From Apoda limacodes (lineage: Eukaryota > Arthropoda > Insecta > Lepidoptera > Limacodidae), in NCBI GenBank assembly GCA_946406115.1, contig OX291557.1, positions 6,046,501-6,110,500 of the forward strand: a stretch of DNA of 64,000 bases, in the 5' to 3' direction. The notes below the pieces were generated by a model. It saw only the letters and a program-made list of their open reading frames with translations, did no database searches and had not been told where the DNA came from. Shown in pieces: positions 43,844 to 54,771 of this stretch; positions within the stretch are counted from its first letter, which is position 1, and each line of letters starts with the position of its first letter. Made by a program: the position numbers and the translations under genes.

Positions 43844-46800
43844 GTAAGTAAAAGACATAACGTTTTCTTAATGCATACACAGAAAAAAATAATGTGGAAT
43901 TAAACTATTTAAGGGTTAACTTAGGTCATACCATGTGAATTTGGTTGTGGATACTTAACAAAACTGTGTAAATAAAAAATTTAGTGGATTAACTTTTATA
44001 TCAGTACCTAATTTTTACAAAATTAATTTGAGTTGTTAATTCGAGCATAGCTAATTTATATATTTTTTGGCACAAAAAAAGTAGACGAAATGCATTATTA
44101 CTATATACTATATATACATATATATAATACTATAATATATATAACAATCTCTTTTCAAATAGCTAATATTTAAGAACTTTTCAAGATCAATTACATAATG
44201 TGAGAAATATTTATGAACATTAATTAAAAAATATATTTCGTTACTAGAATGAAATTCAGTAATTTAAAAAAGTATGTCCTGTTCGTTAGGATAGTGCAGG
44301 TATATCTGTAAAGTCCTAACAAACTTTGTTTTTTTAGGTCCCGGATCAACAAAGCCAGCAATAATTACCGAAAAGAGTTTGAAGTACATATCTTTAACAG
44401 TTCAGGGGCCTGGATCATACCTGACAGCGAGGAGGGTCAAGTACTCCTACTTCCATATGAAAAAACTGGCCAAAGACCCTGATATAGACTTCAAAAGACC
44501 CACAATGTTGTACGTGGGAGGATACTTGGATAGTCCAAATTTTCTAATTGCAAGAGTTTTGGGGGTACACTATAACAATTTGCATTATAACGTCATAGCA
44601 TTCGACTGCAATTGGTTCACAACAAAGGAATATCCCATGTAAGGTTAAACGTTTCAATCTGGAAAACTAAATATGTAGTGTCATAATATGCTAAAACAAA
44701 CCAGGTACTTTATGTTATCTTAGGCCAAATGATTTCCATTATTTCCAAGTGCGTTAGGGACAAACAGACAAAACATGGTGAGTCGGTTTATATTAAACTC
44801 TGTGTCAATAAAGTCATTCAGTAACCTAGCCTAGGAATAGCCGGTTTAACCTTACTTACAACTATTTAAACATAACCAGCTTATATATGTAACCGTGTCC
44901 ATGGTATATGGTATTTGCCTCAAGAGAGTACTAAAAAAATTATAGCTTTTCCGCAACAACTATACTAATATATAAAGCTGAAGAGTTTGTTTGTTTGAAC
45001 GCGCTAATCTCAGGAACTACTGGTCGGATTTAAAAAACTCTATAAGTGTTGGATAGCCCATTTATCGAGGAAAGCTATAGGCTATATATCGTCACGCTTA
45101 CACAAATAGGAGCGGAGCACTAATGAAAAATTGGGGTTTTTTTATCCTTTTGAGAGCTTCCGCTGCGTGCGCTGCGTAAACGGTAAAAGTTTCGCAAAAA
45201 TCATGTATGACAGAATTTTTCCCCTATAAAAGTTGTAAAAAAAAGTCCGTGACAGCATATGTCTATTATTTAAGGTTGGCTCACTATAACCTTTTTCATG
45301 CTAACCATATTTGTTCTAAAATAATGCATTATTTGTGAAGGTGTTTTTATAAACATGATATTAATCTTCAACCAAATAAATACGTTATTCATCACAAGCA
45401 TTTAATTTAAAACAAAATTGCCCTGTTCATCATTCGATTTTAATGAATATCTTAGGAGATATTGCACTTTTAAAATAACGTGGCAGCAAAATAATTATCA
45501 AGAATTGCGCACGCAAATATGATGTGCGAGGCCGGCGGGCAGTCATGAGGGGAAAGGGATGTACGTATTATTTAAAAATATTTTACCTTCTGTGTTTTTT
45601 TTTTATAATTGAGGAGTTGCCGTAAGAATCCTACGCCAATAACCAAATTTAGGGCGGGCGAAGCCGCTGGCAAAAGCTAGTACTTTATAATTTTGGTAAA
45701 TTAATTTAACACCTACTGCAAACATTTTACTATGACATAATGCTTCTCACTCATATAAGACTCACGATAACGATCCGAAACCGGCTAAGTGCGAGTCGGA
45801 CTTGCGCACCGAGGGTTCTGTTCCTATCACTATTTACTTAATTTACAAACACAAACAAAAATTGTGCCACTACGCGATTACCCATCCAATTAATGACCAA
45901 GCCTGACGTTGCCTAACTTTGAATATTGTTTTCAACAAACAAATGTACTTGCATTTTTATTGTGACAACCCTGACACATTTTGAGTGTTTTCTAGCGGCT
46001 TGTCGACATTTTGCGCCGAGGCAAAGAAGTTTGATCGCTATTAGTAGTAGTTATAATGATATGCTACTTACCTTAATCTACTCTACCCTCGATACTCTCG
46101 CCCATTTCAGTATAGGCACATAATTTGCTTGCACAGTATATTGCACCTAATATAAAATATGAAATATAACAGTGTTGCAACAAAAATACTGTTGCGGTAT
46201 TTTTAGGGTTCCGTGCTCTCGAATGAAAAAACTAAACCCTTATAAGATCGCTCTTGTGCTCTGAATCTACTGGACTGCTTGCTTAGGTTAAAATTTGGTG
46301 CACATATAAATTGCTATGACACAAATACGGACGTGTAACGCAAATAATTAATATCTGAATAATAATAGGCACTTTTAGTGGGCAAATGAGAAAATAAAAG
46401 AGTTATGCAAAGTTATGTGTCTTGTCAAATATTTTACAGTACATCGTTTTAAAGTTATTTAAAGAAAACAGATGATATTTACCATTCCCCCCACTCCTTA
46501 TCTCCGAAACTACTCAGCTTGAAGTTTTGAATAATATACAATAACTTAGTTAATAAAAAACCTATAGTATTCTATAGACTGAAATTAAGTAGTCTAAATT
46601 TTGCTTTTTTACTTTAACTTATGTCAACAGCCTTATGAAGTTTTAGTTGAGAAAGTAGTTGTGGCTATTCAAAGGAAAAAATCGGTCAAAATTTTGGGAT
46701 CAAGAGAAATTAGATTATTATAATTAGTTGTGTTAACGCGATATGAGCTGATGTTTTCTTTCTATTTGAAGAATCAGAACTTACTGCTAGTTCTGATTAC

Positions 46801-47497
46801 CGAATATTGTGTTTTCAGAGCAGTACGATCGATGAGACCATTCGCAAAACGTGCTGCAGAAATGTTAGTTAATCTTACAAAGGAAGGACTTAATCCGAAG
46901 ACTTTAGAAGTAGTTGGCTTGAGCTTAGGTGGACAGACCATGGGCCTCATAGCAAAGCACTTCAGAGAATTGACTGGCAAAAATATTTCAACCCTCATAG
47001 CTCTTGATCCATCTGGACCTTGCTACAGAAACCTAGGACCTGAAGACAGACTGGACCCGTCAGATGCCGACTTTGTTAACGTCATACATACAAATATTGA
47101 TGGATTCGGAATTGCAGCACCCATAGGACACGTCAACTTTTACGTGAATGGTGGAGAATTTCAGCCTGGTGATGGAATGTGGACACCTTGTAGTGTGTTA
47201 TGTAGTCATGTAAGATCCTTTACGATGTGGCTGGCAGCACTTGAATATCCGAAATCTTTTATAGGTATACAGTGTGACTCCATACAACAAGCTAGGGATA
47301 GAGATTGCTATGACAGAGTTCCCATGGTAACTAATATTTTAGGTCAAAATACTGACAGGACGAAACCTGGTATATATTATCTAAGTACGCACAATAATTA
47401 CCCGTACTATTTAGGGTCAAAGGGTTTGTTAAAGGATTATGATTTTTTTTTGACAATTAGTAGAAACCTTAATAAGGAAAGTGTTATAAAAATGTAA
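43741..47497 (+). CDS. Lipase 2: secreted pancreatic-type neutral lipase, three exons
   Basis: The exons are 43741-43843, 44338-44638 and 46819-47497, giving 360 residues. The signal peptide (MFSFFLCQFLLASDVSS) is followed by the conserved MYSSKSMEGYPSGYLGD. The core carries the nucleophile elbow GLSLGG (Ser170), ALDPSGP (Asp198) and CSHVRSF (His265), a full triad. Cysteines in CGVFC/CSVLC and RDCYD positions are kept in both paralogues. Intron phases (1, 2) and exon 2 length (301 bp) match lipase 1. Intron 2 (2180 bp) holds a Helitron-like repeat and a 5S-derived repeat. The protein likely acts outside the cell on glycerolipids. The substrate is not determined. Confidence 0.9.
44338..44638 (+). 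CDS. Lipase 2 exon 2
   Basis: The acceptor is TTTTTTTAG and the donor GTAAGG. The exon is 301 bp, with KYISLTVQGPG and LYVGGYLDSP. Confidence 0.87.
44950..45685 (+). mobile_element. Helitron-like repeat in lipase 2 intron 2
   Basis: It contains TCAGGAACTACTGGTCGGAT, AGCCCATTTATCGAGGAAAG and CTATAGGCTATATATCG. It ends AGGGCGGGCGAAGCCGCTGG then CAAAAGCTAG before T. The GCGG...CCGC stem before CTAG is clear. Continuity between the two ends is not certain. Confidence 0.5.
45776..45960 (-). mobile_element. 5S rRNA-derived repeat (copy 3)
   Basis: The minus strand reads AAAGTTAGGCAACGTCAGGC, TTGGTCATTAATTGGATGGG and TAATCG, then the end CGCACTTAGCCGG. It lies within intron 2 of lipase 2, antisense to the gene. 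Confidence 0.7.
46200..46450 (+). repeat. Dispersed repeat shared with 35330-35520
   Basis: GGTTCCGTGCTCTCGAATG, CTACTGGACTGCTTGC, AAAATTTGGTGCACATA and GGGCAAATGAGAAAAT occur in the same order as at 35330-35520. Confidence 0.45.
46819..47497 (+). CDS. Lipase 2 exon 3 (catalytic core)
   Basis: The acceptor is GTGTTTTCAG. The exon holds the full triad and ends at TAA 47495-47497. Confidence 0.9.
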
Positions 47498-47536
47498 GAT
47501 TTTTTAATGTATGTTGTAATGCAGTTCCTTGTAAGG

Positions 47537-47542
47537 AATAAA
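47537..47542 (+). terminator. Poly(A) signal of lipase 2
   Basis: AATAAA, 40 bp after the stop codon. Confidence 0.6.
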
Positions 47543-47604
47543 ATGAAATAATTAAATAATATTTATGGAGTTTGTGCCAACGCACTTCAGTCTTGATGTG
47601 TTTG

Positions 47605-47770
47605 ACTTCCTCGCAGCCTAGTTGATAGTGTGGCCGGCTGCTGTGCAGAGGGTGTGGATTCGATTACCGCACTGGACAAACATTATATTTCCAAAAATAA
47701 ATAAATAAGTATTTGTATCCGTTGTCTGGTTTTTGAAATACAAGCTTTGCTAAGTTTAATTTTTTTTTCG
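47605..47770 (+). mobile_element. tRNA-derived SINE
   Basis: AGCCTAGTTGATAGTGTGGC (box A region), GTGTGGATTCGATTACCGCA (box B) and CTGGACAAACATTATATTTC are followed by a LINE-like tail (TTGTATCCGTTGTCTGGTTT). This is the layout of a common lepidopteran SINE. Confidence 0.65.
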
Positions 47771-47799
47771 GTACTGTCAATGCAGTTGGCTTTTGCAGC

Positions 47800-47945
47800 C
47801 ATTACTGCTTCACCGGGCTAGACTCTGCCCATATAGCACCCAACGCTAAAGGCTCCCCGTGGGGGGGAGCCTCGGCTTGCATTGTGGCTCTCGGGTTCGT
47901 CCCTTCGACCGGCGCGAGTCTCGAACACGAAGGTGAGTCAGTGCC
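47800..47945 (-). repeat. Dispersed repeat R2, copy 2
   Basis: The inverse of 36640-36765 (CTGACTCACCTTCGTGTTCG on the minus strand), with a GGGAGCC...GGCTCCC stem at 47850-47872. It joins directly to the LINE at 47960. Confidence 0.6.
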
Positions 47946-48636
47946 AGGAGTGTCCCGTGACGCGGTGGCCTATGGACGCTTGTAACACCAGGGGTATCAC
48001 TCGCGCGTTGCCGACACTTCAAAAATCCAATAACTTCTTTCTTGAAGAAACCTATACTATAGTCCTTATAGAAAACCTTGGCAGAGGGGTTCATTCCACA
48101 ACCCAAGCGTTCGCGGGAGGAAGTTTCTCTGAAACCGCACTGCACGCGACCATTTCGGTTCTAGAGTGTGGGAATGAATTCCCTGGCGATGGCGGGCGGT
48201 GCTATGGAAGAAAGTAGCCGTGGGCATCATTTCGAACAATTCATTTGAACACATCCCATTGTTCAAGCGGTAGAACACACACAGGCAGCCAAAGTCTCTC
48301 CTCAGACTTAAGGGTTCGATACGGCAAGTGAGTTTAGAATCGTCGACAATTCTCACAAGGGCCAAGTTGTCATGCAAATGATCTCGGAACTGAACATTGC
48401 TGGAAATGTCAACACCAAGAACTTCAATGCTCTTGGAGATGGTGAGGAGTGTGTTCTGGAATTGTGGGACCTCAGTGAATGGGAATTTCTTAGCGGTGAA
48501 CGTGCAGACTTGTATCTTCATTTTGGTTGCTGATTGAATCGGACCAAATTTTTCCGCCCCGAGTCAGACCCCTTGGACAGAGTGGTCTCGATTTGAGACA
48601 CAAGTTTTCCGCGCCATTCCTCCACCACGAAACGAG

Positions 48637-49129
48637 GTATAACAGGACAGAAGTAATCAGTTACCGATGCACCGGCTAGGTGCTCAGGAGATAGAGATTT
48701 CGGTAGAGCGGGTTCAGAGGCAAATAAAGAAAATACTTTTCAAGGGTAAGGCACGTTATAATGTATACTCGTTCACAGTTAGTATTAAAAATATTTAATG
48801 GTCAGTAGTAGCCTAATCACTTAAGGTGATTCGTTACCCTTAAATTATATAAATTAGAACTATTTATTTTACAGTATTAGAAAATCACCTAACTATACAG
48901 AAAGATAGAAAAACCGTAAGCCTGCCTACACCAATTTCTAAGTGTAAGGTTTTAAGAATATATTAAGATAGAGAATACACTTTAGTTCTTTGGCCTAGAG
49001 CCTGATTAAAGAAGTCACCAGAGTAGGTTTACGCGGACGGCATTAACTTTAGGTGACCTAACGACGTGTGGTGAGTAATGTAAGGCACAGGCTTTAGTGA
49101 GCTGGCACAATGTTATGCCGCACGTGGCT
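48637..49129. other. Unidentified insertion within the LINE copy
   Basis: About 490 bp interrupt the LINE between CGAAACGAGG and GCACGGCCCATG, where other copies are continuous. No termini, frame or repeat partner was recognised. Confidence 0.5.
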
Positions 49130-49780
49130 GGCACGGCCCATGTAATGAGCGTCTCCAGTTCTGTTGTCTGCATAGCAATGTATATTATTGATGGTCAACA
49201 TGTCATTGATATGCAGGAGAAACGGCGTAGAAGACACCACAGAGCACCAGCATCAATGGTCATACTATCAGAGCAACTAAAATCAACCACGGCTCGTATG
49301 CGTCTGCCGGACAAAATGCTAGCTACTTATTTACACAAACCCTCGGGCACTCCGTAAGATGGCAACTTCGATTGACCCCGGTGCCAGACCCGATCGCACT
49401 ATGTCCAGGCTACGTCCCAATGCCTCCCCCTGACTCTCAATGGCTAGTGCCCGTCGGTGTGAAAAATACACTAGTCGAGTGGCCGTGGCGAAAGCCATAT
49501 TAGAAGCTGTGTGTTGATCACACGCTCCATCACCTTGGAGAGGAGAGAAGTAATAGCGATTGGCCTATAATTCGATGGATCTAATCTATCGCCCTTTTGG
49601 GTCCCGGGATTACATTCACAGTCTTCCATGAACACGGAAATTGCCTAGTTTGGTAGGACAGTGCGAAGTGGCGCGTAAGTACAGGACATAGCTCAGAAGC
49701 ACACTGTTAAAGCACCACTTCTGGTATACCATCTGGCCTTCTCGACCTATGAACGTCTAGAGAAAGGATAAACGTCATGC

Positions 49781-50184
49781 AGGCCTACAACTGATACCAG
49801 TTTCAATCGTAAAATCCTATGGCGGTCGAGAAATCTACTAAATTGGAACACTTGAACTTTGTTGTAGCGGTCAATCGAGAACGGAATTTGGTGCCCAATT
49901 TCGGAATTAAATTCCTATACAAATATTAAAAATATCGGTATTCTTTGAGCCATCGGATCGAGAGTGAAATTAGGTACGATGATCTGTAAAAAGTCTAAAT
50001 GAACAAAACAAAACTATCGCTACGAAGATTTAACTTTCACTTAAATTTTTATTAGTTTCAATATTATTTTTAATTTGTGATTTGTGATTCCGAAATGTGT
50101 GCAATCCCAATTTCAATCCAATCGCAATTTGATAATATAAGTACCGATAGAGATCGAGTGTAAACTGATATCAGTTGTAGGCCT
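49781..50184. mobile_element. MITE nested in the LINE copy
   Basis: AGGCCTACAACTGATACCAG at 49781 is inverted at 50165-50184 (TGATATCAGTTGTAGGCCT). The pairing extends to about 28-30 bp. CATG just outside both ends may be the target duplication. The 400-bp interior is AT-rich and non-coding. Confidence 0.75.
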
Positions 50185-50393
50185 CCATGTCTTACCGCAC
50201 CACGATATAATAGGTGGTACATCGCCGTCGTCGTTCATATTCGAGTTAGAGGCAAAGAGACTCCCCATAGATCGGAAAAAGACAACTATATTTAAAAAAC
50301 AGTAAACTTGAAGTGTTCTGTGTTGTCATAAAAATAAATATAATTAAAATCTTTTATTAGTAATTGTTAAAAACTATTTAAAAAAAAAACTGA

Positions 50394-50580
50394 TTGCCTG
50401 TAAAGTCGGTATACGGGCGAAAGTTTTACGTGACAATGATTTTATGTCTGTCTCTCTCGCTCTTAGGCGGGCGCGTGCCTCTCACTCGCTCTCATTGTGA
50501 GCGCATAACGTGAGCGGAGCGTAACGCAGTTTCTTGAAGTGTCACCCGGCAAACCAATTTATAAGACGTTGTCACGTCAA
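50394..50580 (-). repeat. 187-bp repeat, copy 2 (inverted)
   Basis: Base-for-base inverse of 37256-37442 on reading. The flanks differ from those of copy 1, so it is a separate insertion. Confidence 0.85.
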
Positions 50581-50904
50581 TAATCATTTATCACAACTGA
50601 AATTATATATCGTGCACAGCTAGACTGACTTTTCTACTGACTTGACTTGACTAAAAATATTTTATTGTTGGCATCTCCAAGTGTTAATATTTAAACATGA
50701 TATAGCTATTCAAAGAATATAAATATGATGTATCGATATTTTACACGTTATTGTATAATAATTGAAAGAGCAAAAAATGCTTAAAGAGTTAAATAGACAA
50801 CATACAATTACCAGCGTAACGTGAACCATACATATTAAAATAAAATAATGATTATCAAATTAACAATTTTATTAAAAGTAACTCCATTTGTTTTTATAGT
50901 AATC

Positions 50905-51207
50905 CATCTTTATATTAAAAATGCAAACGTAACTTTGCCCGTCTGTCTGTTTGTTATTTCTTCACGCTTAAACGGCTTGACTGATTTTGATGAAATTTGT
51001 TATGGTGATAGCTTGAGTTCCGGGAAATGATATAGGAAAGTTTTTATCCTAATAAATTCAAAAGTTTCCCCGGATTATAACCGAACTTAAATAAACTATA
51101 TGTAGCTACAGCAAATTATATTAGTATAAATAAGGAGTTGGCGTAAAAATTCCACGCCGATAACAGAATTTAGGGTGGGTGGAGCCGCTGACAAAAAAGC
51201 TACACGC
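50905..51207 (+). mobile_element. Helitron-like repeat
   Basis: It has TTGCCCGTCTGTCTGTTTGT, TTCACGCTTAAACGGCTTGA and TTTAGGGTGGGTGGAGCCGC. The end AAAAAAGCTA is fused to the neighbouring SINE. Confidence 0.5.
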
Positions 51208-51365
51208 AGCGCCGTCTGGTCCCAAGCTTAGCAAAACTTGTGGTATGGGTACAAGTACATGTAAAACCAGTCTTAAGACAAACACAAATAATAAATGTAT
51301 GTCAAGTGCGAGAATCGAACCCACGAATCAGCAGTCGGGTCTTTACTCACTGTGCCACGGAGCGA
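51208..51365 (-). mobile_element. tRNA-derived SINE
   Basis: On the minus strand: CCGTGGCACAGTGAGTAAAG (box A), GTGGGTTCGATTCTCGCAC (box B), CAAGCTTGGGACCAGACGGC and CGCTGCGTGTA. A lepidopteran SINE layout with the typical 'gggac..ggcgctg' tail. Confidence 0.65.
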
Positions 51366-51957
51366 ACAAATTTGATGTTCTACTGTTACAAAGTCGTTAC
51401 TGATTATGAAGACATTTTTATCTAATAACAAAAAATAACAAATTTTATCAACAATGTACAATGAACTGTTGACGTTCCCGTTGCTAACTTCTGGTCGTAA
51501 GTAAATCGTACATTGTGGTTCTAGTAGTTTATACGTGCAGATTCTCGTACAAGTTTTGAGCTAGCGTCGCCTTGTATGAGGGATCTATTGGGGGTTATCT
51601 ATGGCCCATGCTCAACCACCACCTGTCACTCAGTACTAAAGTTTGTGACGGGATATCAGCAACTGGTTACAGAATGGGTAAAAAAGATAATGCGAAAGCG
51701 TGTTAACATTCTATACCATAACATCTTTGATAGTAAGTTTTGTCTGAAAAATCACTTTATGGAATTAAAATCTTGTTTGTGATATTAGAATTATAGGGTT
51801 AAACATTTTTCTATGTAATCCAGTAGTGTTTATTTTGTTTTTTAAAGTGACTAGAATAACGTATCAACATTCGATCCGTTTTGAGTTTTGTTTTACTGTT
51901 TATTGTAAAGTTGCCTGCACACTGCGCAGCCTAAGCAGAGGCGTGGAGAATCCGAAC
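51366..51957. other. No recognised gene
   Basis: Frames at 51576-51782 and elsewhere show no recognisable domain. Confidence 0.35.
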
Positions 51958-52135
51958 GACGTCATACATGGGCGTAGCCAACTTTTTTTATTTGGGGGGG
52001 GGGGGGGGGGGCAGGCTTGGCTAGGGGGGGCAGACCTGATAGAAAATGTAATTTGAATATAGTGAACATGTTCATTTTGAGCAAATTCCTTCAGGTTATG
52101 GGCACCTAGGGGGGGGGGGGGGGGCATGACGTCAT
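51958..52135. mobile_element. hAT-like MITE with G-tracts and 8-bp target duplication
   Basis: GACGTCAT at 51958-51965 is repeated at 52128-52135. Between them are GGGCGTAGCCAAC, an 18-G run (51994-52011) and a 16-G run (52109-52124). An 8-bp duplication fits hAT. The inverted ends are poor. Confidence 0.5.
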
Positions 52136-53464
52136 AATGAACAGTCCGTCCGGAGTTCGTCTGGTTTGGTGGTGCAAAAGCGGGTGTGTGTATCCTATAC
52201 GCGGTTGCGTTTTGTATTGCGCCGAAAGCGTCGATACCGCTGTTGGCGCGCCTAAAACTCGGTTCTAATTGCGCTTACAGCACTCATAAACCTAGCTCAT
52301 AACTCTAACGTTATGAATGACGTCATATCCGCGAGCTCAGTGCCTTTGATGCAAAGGTAGGGCGCATAGATATGCAAGTTCAGTACTATATACATATAGT
52401 ACAGATAGGCAACGGCCCATACATTTACTGGAACACTAAGATTAGTTCTGTAATACGAGTGCGTGGCGCTAGTGCGCAAAACGGAAAGGATTTTTTTTTC
52501 TTAAATTCAATTATTACTAGCCAGCTTATAAATTACTTTTCTAATGTGGCTTTATAGATACCAAGTTCCATCCCAGACTAATATTTATATTGTTGTTCAT
52601 CTACAAAGAATAGACCAAAGGACGTAAAATCAAACAACGTTCTCAAAGTTGACATTGTTTATTCATAAATATTCATGAAATGTACATTTATTTTCGATTT
52701 TCTTAAATTCTTAAGCTAATTACTTAGGCCGCAGTTAATAATTATTAGACCATTTACGAAAGTTTTTGTTTAGTTTTGAACTAAAACTTCAATGTAATAT
52801 ATAGTTTAGTTTGAACTTTCATTAATGTTTTAAAACAATATTCGTGTAAGATTATTGAAATGATAAAGAATGTTAGACAATACCTTCTAATACAAAATAT
52901 CTGTAGATATTATTTTTTTTAGTATCATCATACCTAGGCACAGGCTTATATTTTTTGTTTCCTCTTCGTACAAAAGAGATTTCTAAAATGTTAATAAACA
53001 ATTATTTATTAATAGCTACTAATAGACTAGCTATTTTTAAAATGTTGTGTATTTTCTGTATAATATACCTAAATTGATAATATGATAATTCATATTAGCA
53101 AATTCACCTAAATAAGGTTTGTACTATTACTTATGTTTTTTTCACGTCAAAAAGTGTACTCAGGACTGTAACAAAATTAATCAAATTCTTACAAACTTAT
53201 CTCTCCTAATAATCTTAAAAAGTTCTCTATCGTAAATTACCATACAAGATTCAACCTTGCAATGATTATAGCGACACCTGCAAGGCAAAACTTCGTAAAT
53301 CATTTGTCGTAAGTTTACAGAAGAGCGCGTCGAAGTTTCAAAAAATTCTTAGTGACGTCTGTTACGTCCTAATGCCATTCAAACTAAAAAAAATGTTCAA
53401 AAAGGAATGTTTTATAATTCTGTATGATTAATGTGCTATAAGTACTTTCATTTTATTACCTTTT
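52136..53464. other. No recognised gene
   Basis: Initially GC-moderate, then AT-rich. No frame or repeat was recognised. Confidence 0.4.
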
Positions 53465-53520
53465 CTGAGTTACAATGAGTTTGCACGGCATAAACTTTAT
53501 AAAGTGACATTGTAACTCAG
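53465..53520. repeat. Hairpin CTGAGTTACAATG / CATTGTAACTCAG
   Basis: Perfect 13-bp inverted arms around a 30-nt loop. The loop contains AAAGTGAC, a motif repeated across the next 6 kb. Confidence 0.55.
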
Positions 53521-53953
53521 GACATACAATTAAATTTTGTGTATCAATATTTGGTTATATTGACTTAAATATGGTGCCTGTGGATGTGAACCATCTTGTG
53601 GAGATAGAAAATACACAGTTGCAAGTGCCAACACCAATATATAAGCTAATACTTTTTACTACTAGTTCTTTATTCTGTGATATGGACTCTTCCATGTTGA
53701 CTAGGCAACCAATTCAAAGTCACCTTCGACGTGTAGTTTTTTGGACAAGATGTTATCTCTAAATCATATGTAAACCTACTCTAACCGACGATAGCCACTC
53801 TGAAACAATAAATTTAAATACGTTCAAAGATATGACATAATCATTCTAAATTTTTTACATTCCTACACGATGAGCTAATTTTATTTACTACGTACAGGGT
53901 ATTTTTGTACAGATACGATTTTTTACAGTGGGTATAATATTTTTACGACTATC

Positions 53954-53983
53954 TATATATCGCACCCTTAGAATGAAAGTGAC
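53954..53983 (+). repeat. Left terminal inverted repeat
   Basis: A 30-bp exact inverse of 58305-58334, ending inward with AAAGTGACTTAATT. Confidence 0.85.
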
Positions 53984-54771
53984 TTAATTCAAAATTTCTG
54001 TAATACTCGTTTTTACAATAAACTGACCTTAAAAAGCATAATCTATAACCCTGTAAAGAAAAAGAGACCTATTTCTAAGTATAACAGAGACAACGCTTTT
54101 TTCGGTCTCTTTTACTCGTTCCGCTATTTGTTTACGCATATTGTGTGAAAGAGCCAGAACTAGTATTACGTCAGATGCGCTTGCGAGTGAACGTGTAAAA
54201 TATCGGCGGATCTCAGAAATTGTCTGTTTATTGCGAATACTGCCACGGTAAGTTACACAATACTTTTTGTCATAAAGTGACATTTTGCTTAATACGTCTT
54301 TATAGAACAAAATATGTAATAGTATTCAGTGACCTTTTAAGGATTAGGTATATTTAGTAAAAAATAATTATAAAAGACAAACGACACTTATAATAATAGG
54401 TCTGTCTATGACTAAAGGCATATTCATTATTTTTGTTATTCTTAATATTGAACCTGTTTATTACTAAAATTAAAAAGTTTAAGTTGTAACTTTTTTGGAA
54501 TATGCCCCTATAATATTAAAGGTGTGTGTTATGTTAAGATATTTAGGTAAACACAGCCACACATCAGTGTATTCAGATCTGTGATTTCTACAATCGATCG
54601 ATTCTCACCTTAATTTCCAACACGTTTTGATAAGATTTTATTTACCTGATGTGGCTATTTTACCTACAACTACTAACAAATAAATTGGTGGGTGTAAAGA
54701 ATAATGATCATGATCTTCAGTAATGAATTGGTATATTGTTTCAGACTTAATTAACGAGTTTACTTCTCAAA

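Larger units (their letters stand above)
47960..50275 (-). mobile_element. Jockey-like LINE family A, old copy split by two insertions
   Basis: Homologous parts are 47966-48636 (C-terminus to post-motif C), 49130-49780 (motif C back to RT start) and 50187-50275 (linker). The copy lacks a clean poly(A), which is replaced by repeat R2. Frames are broken throughout. The 48636-49130 insert is unidentified and the 49781-50184 insert is a MITE. Confidence 0.82.
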
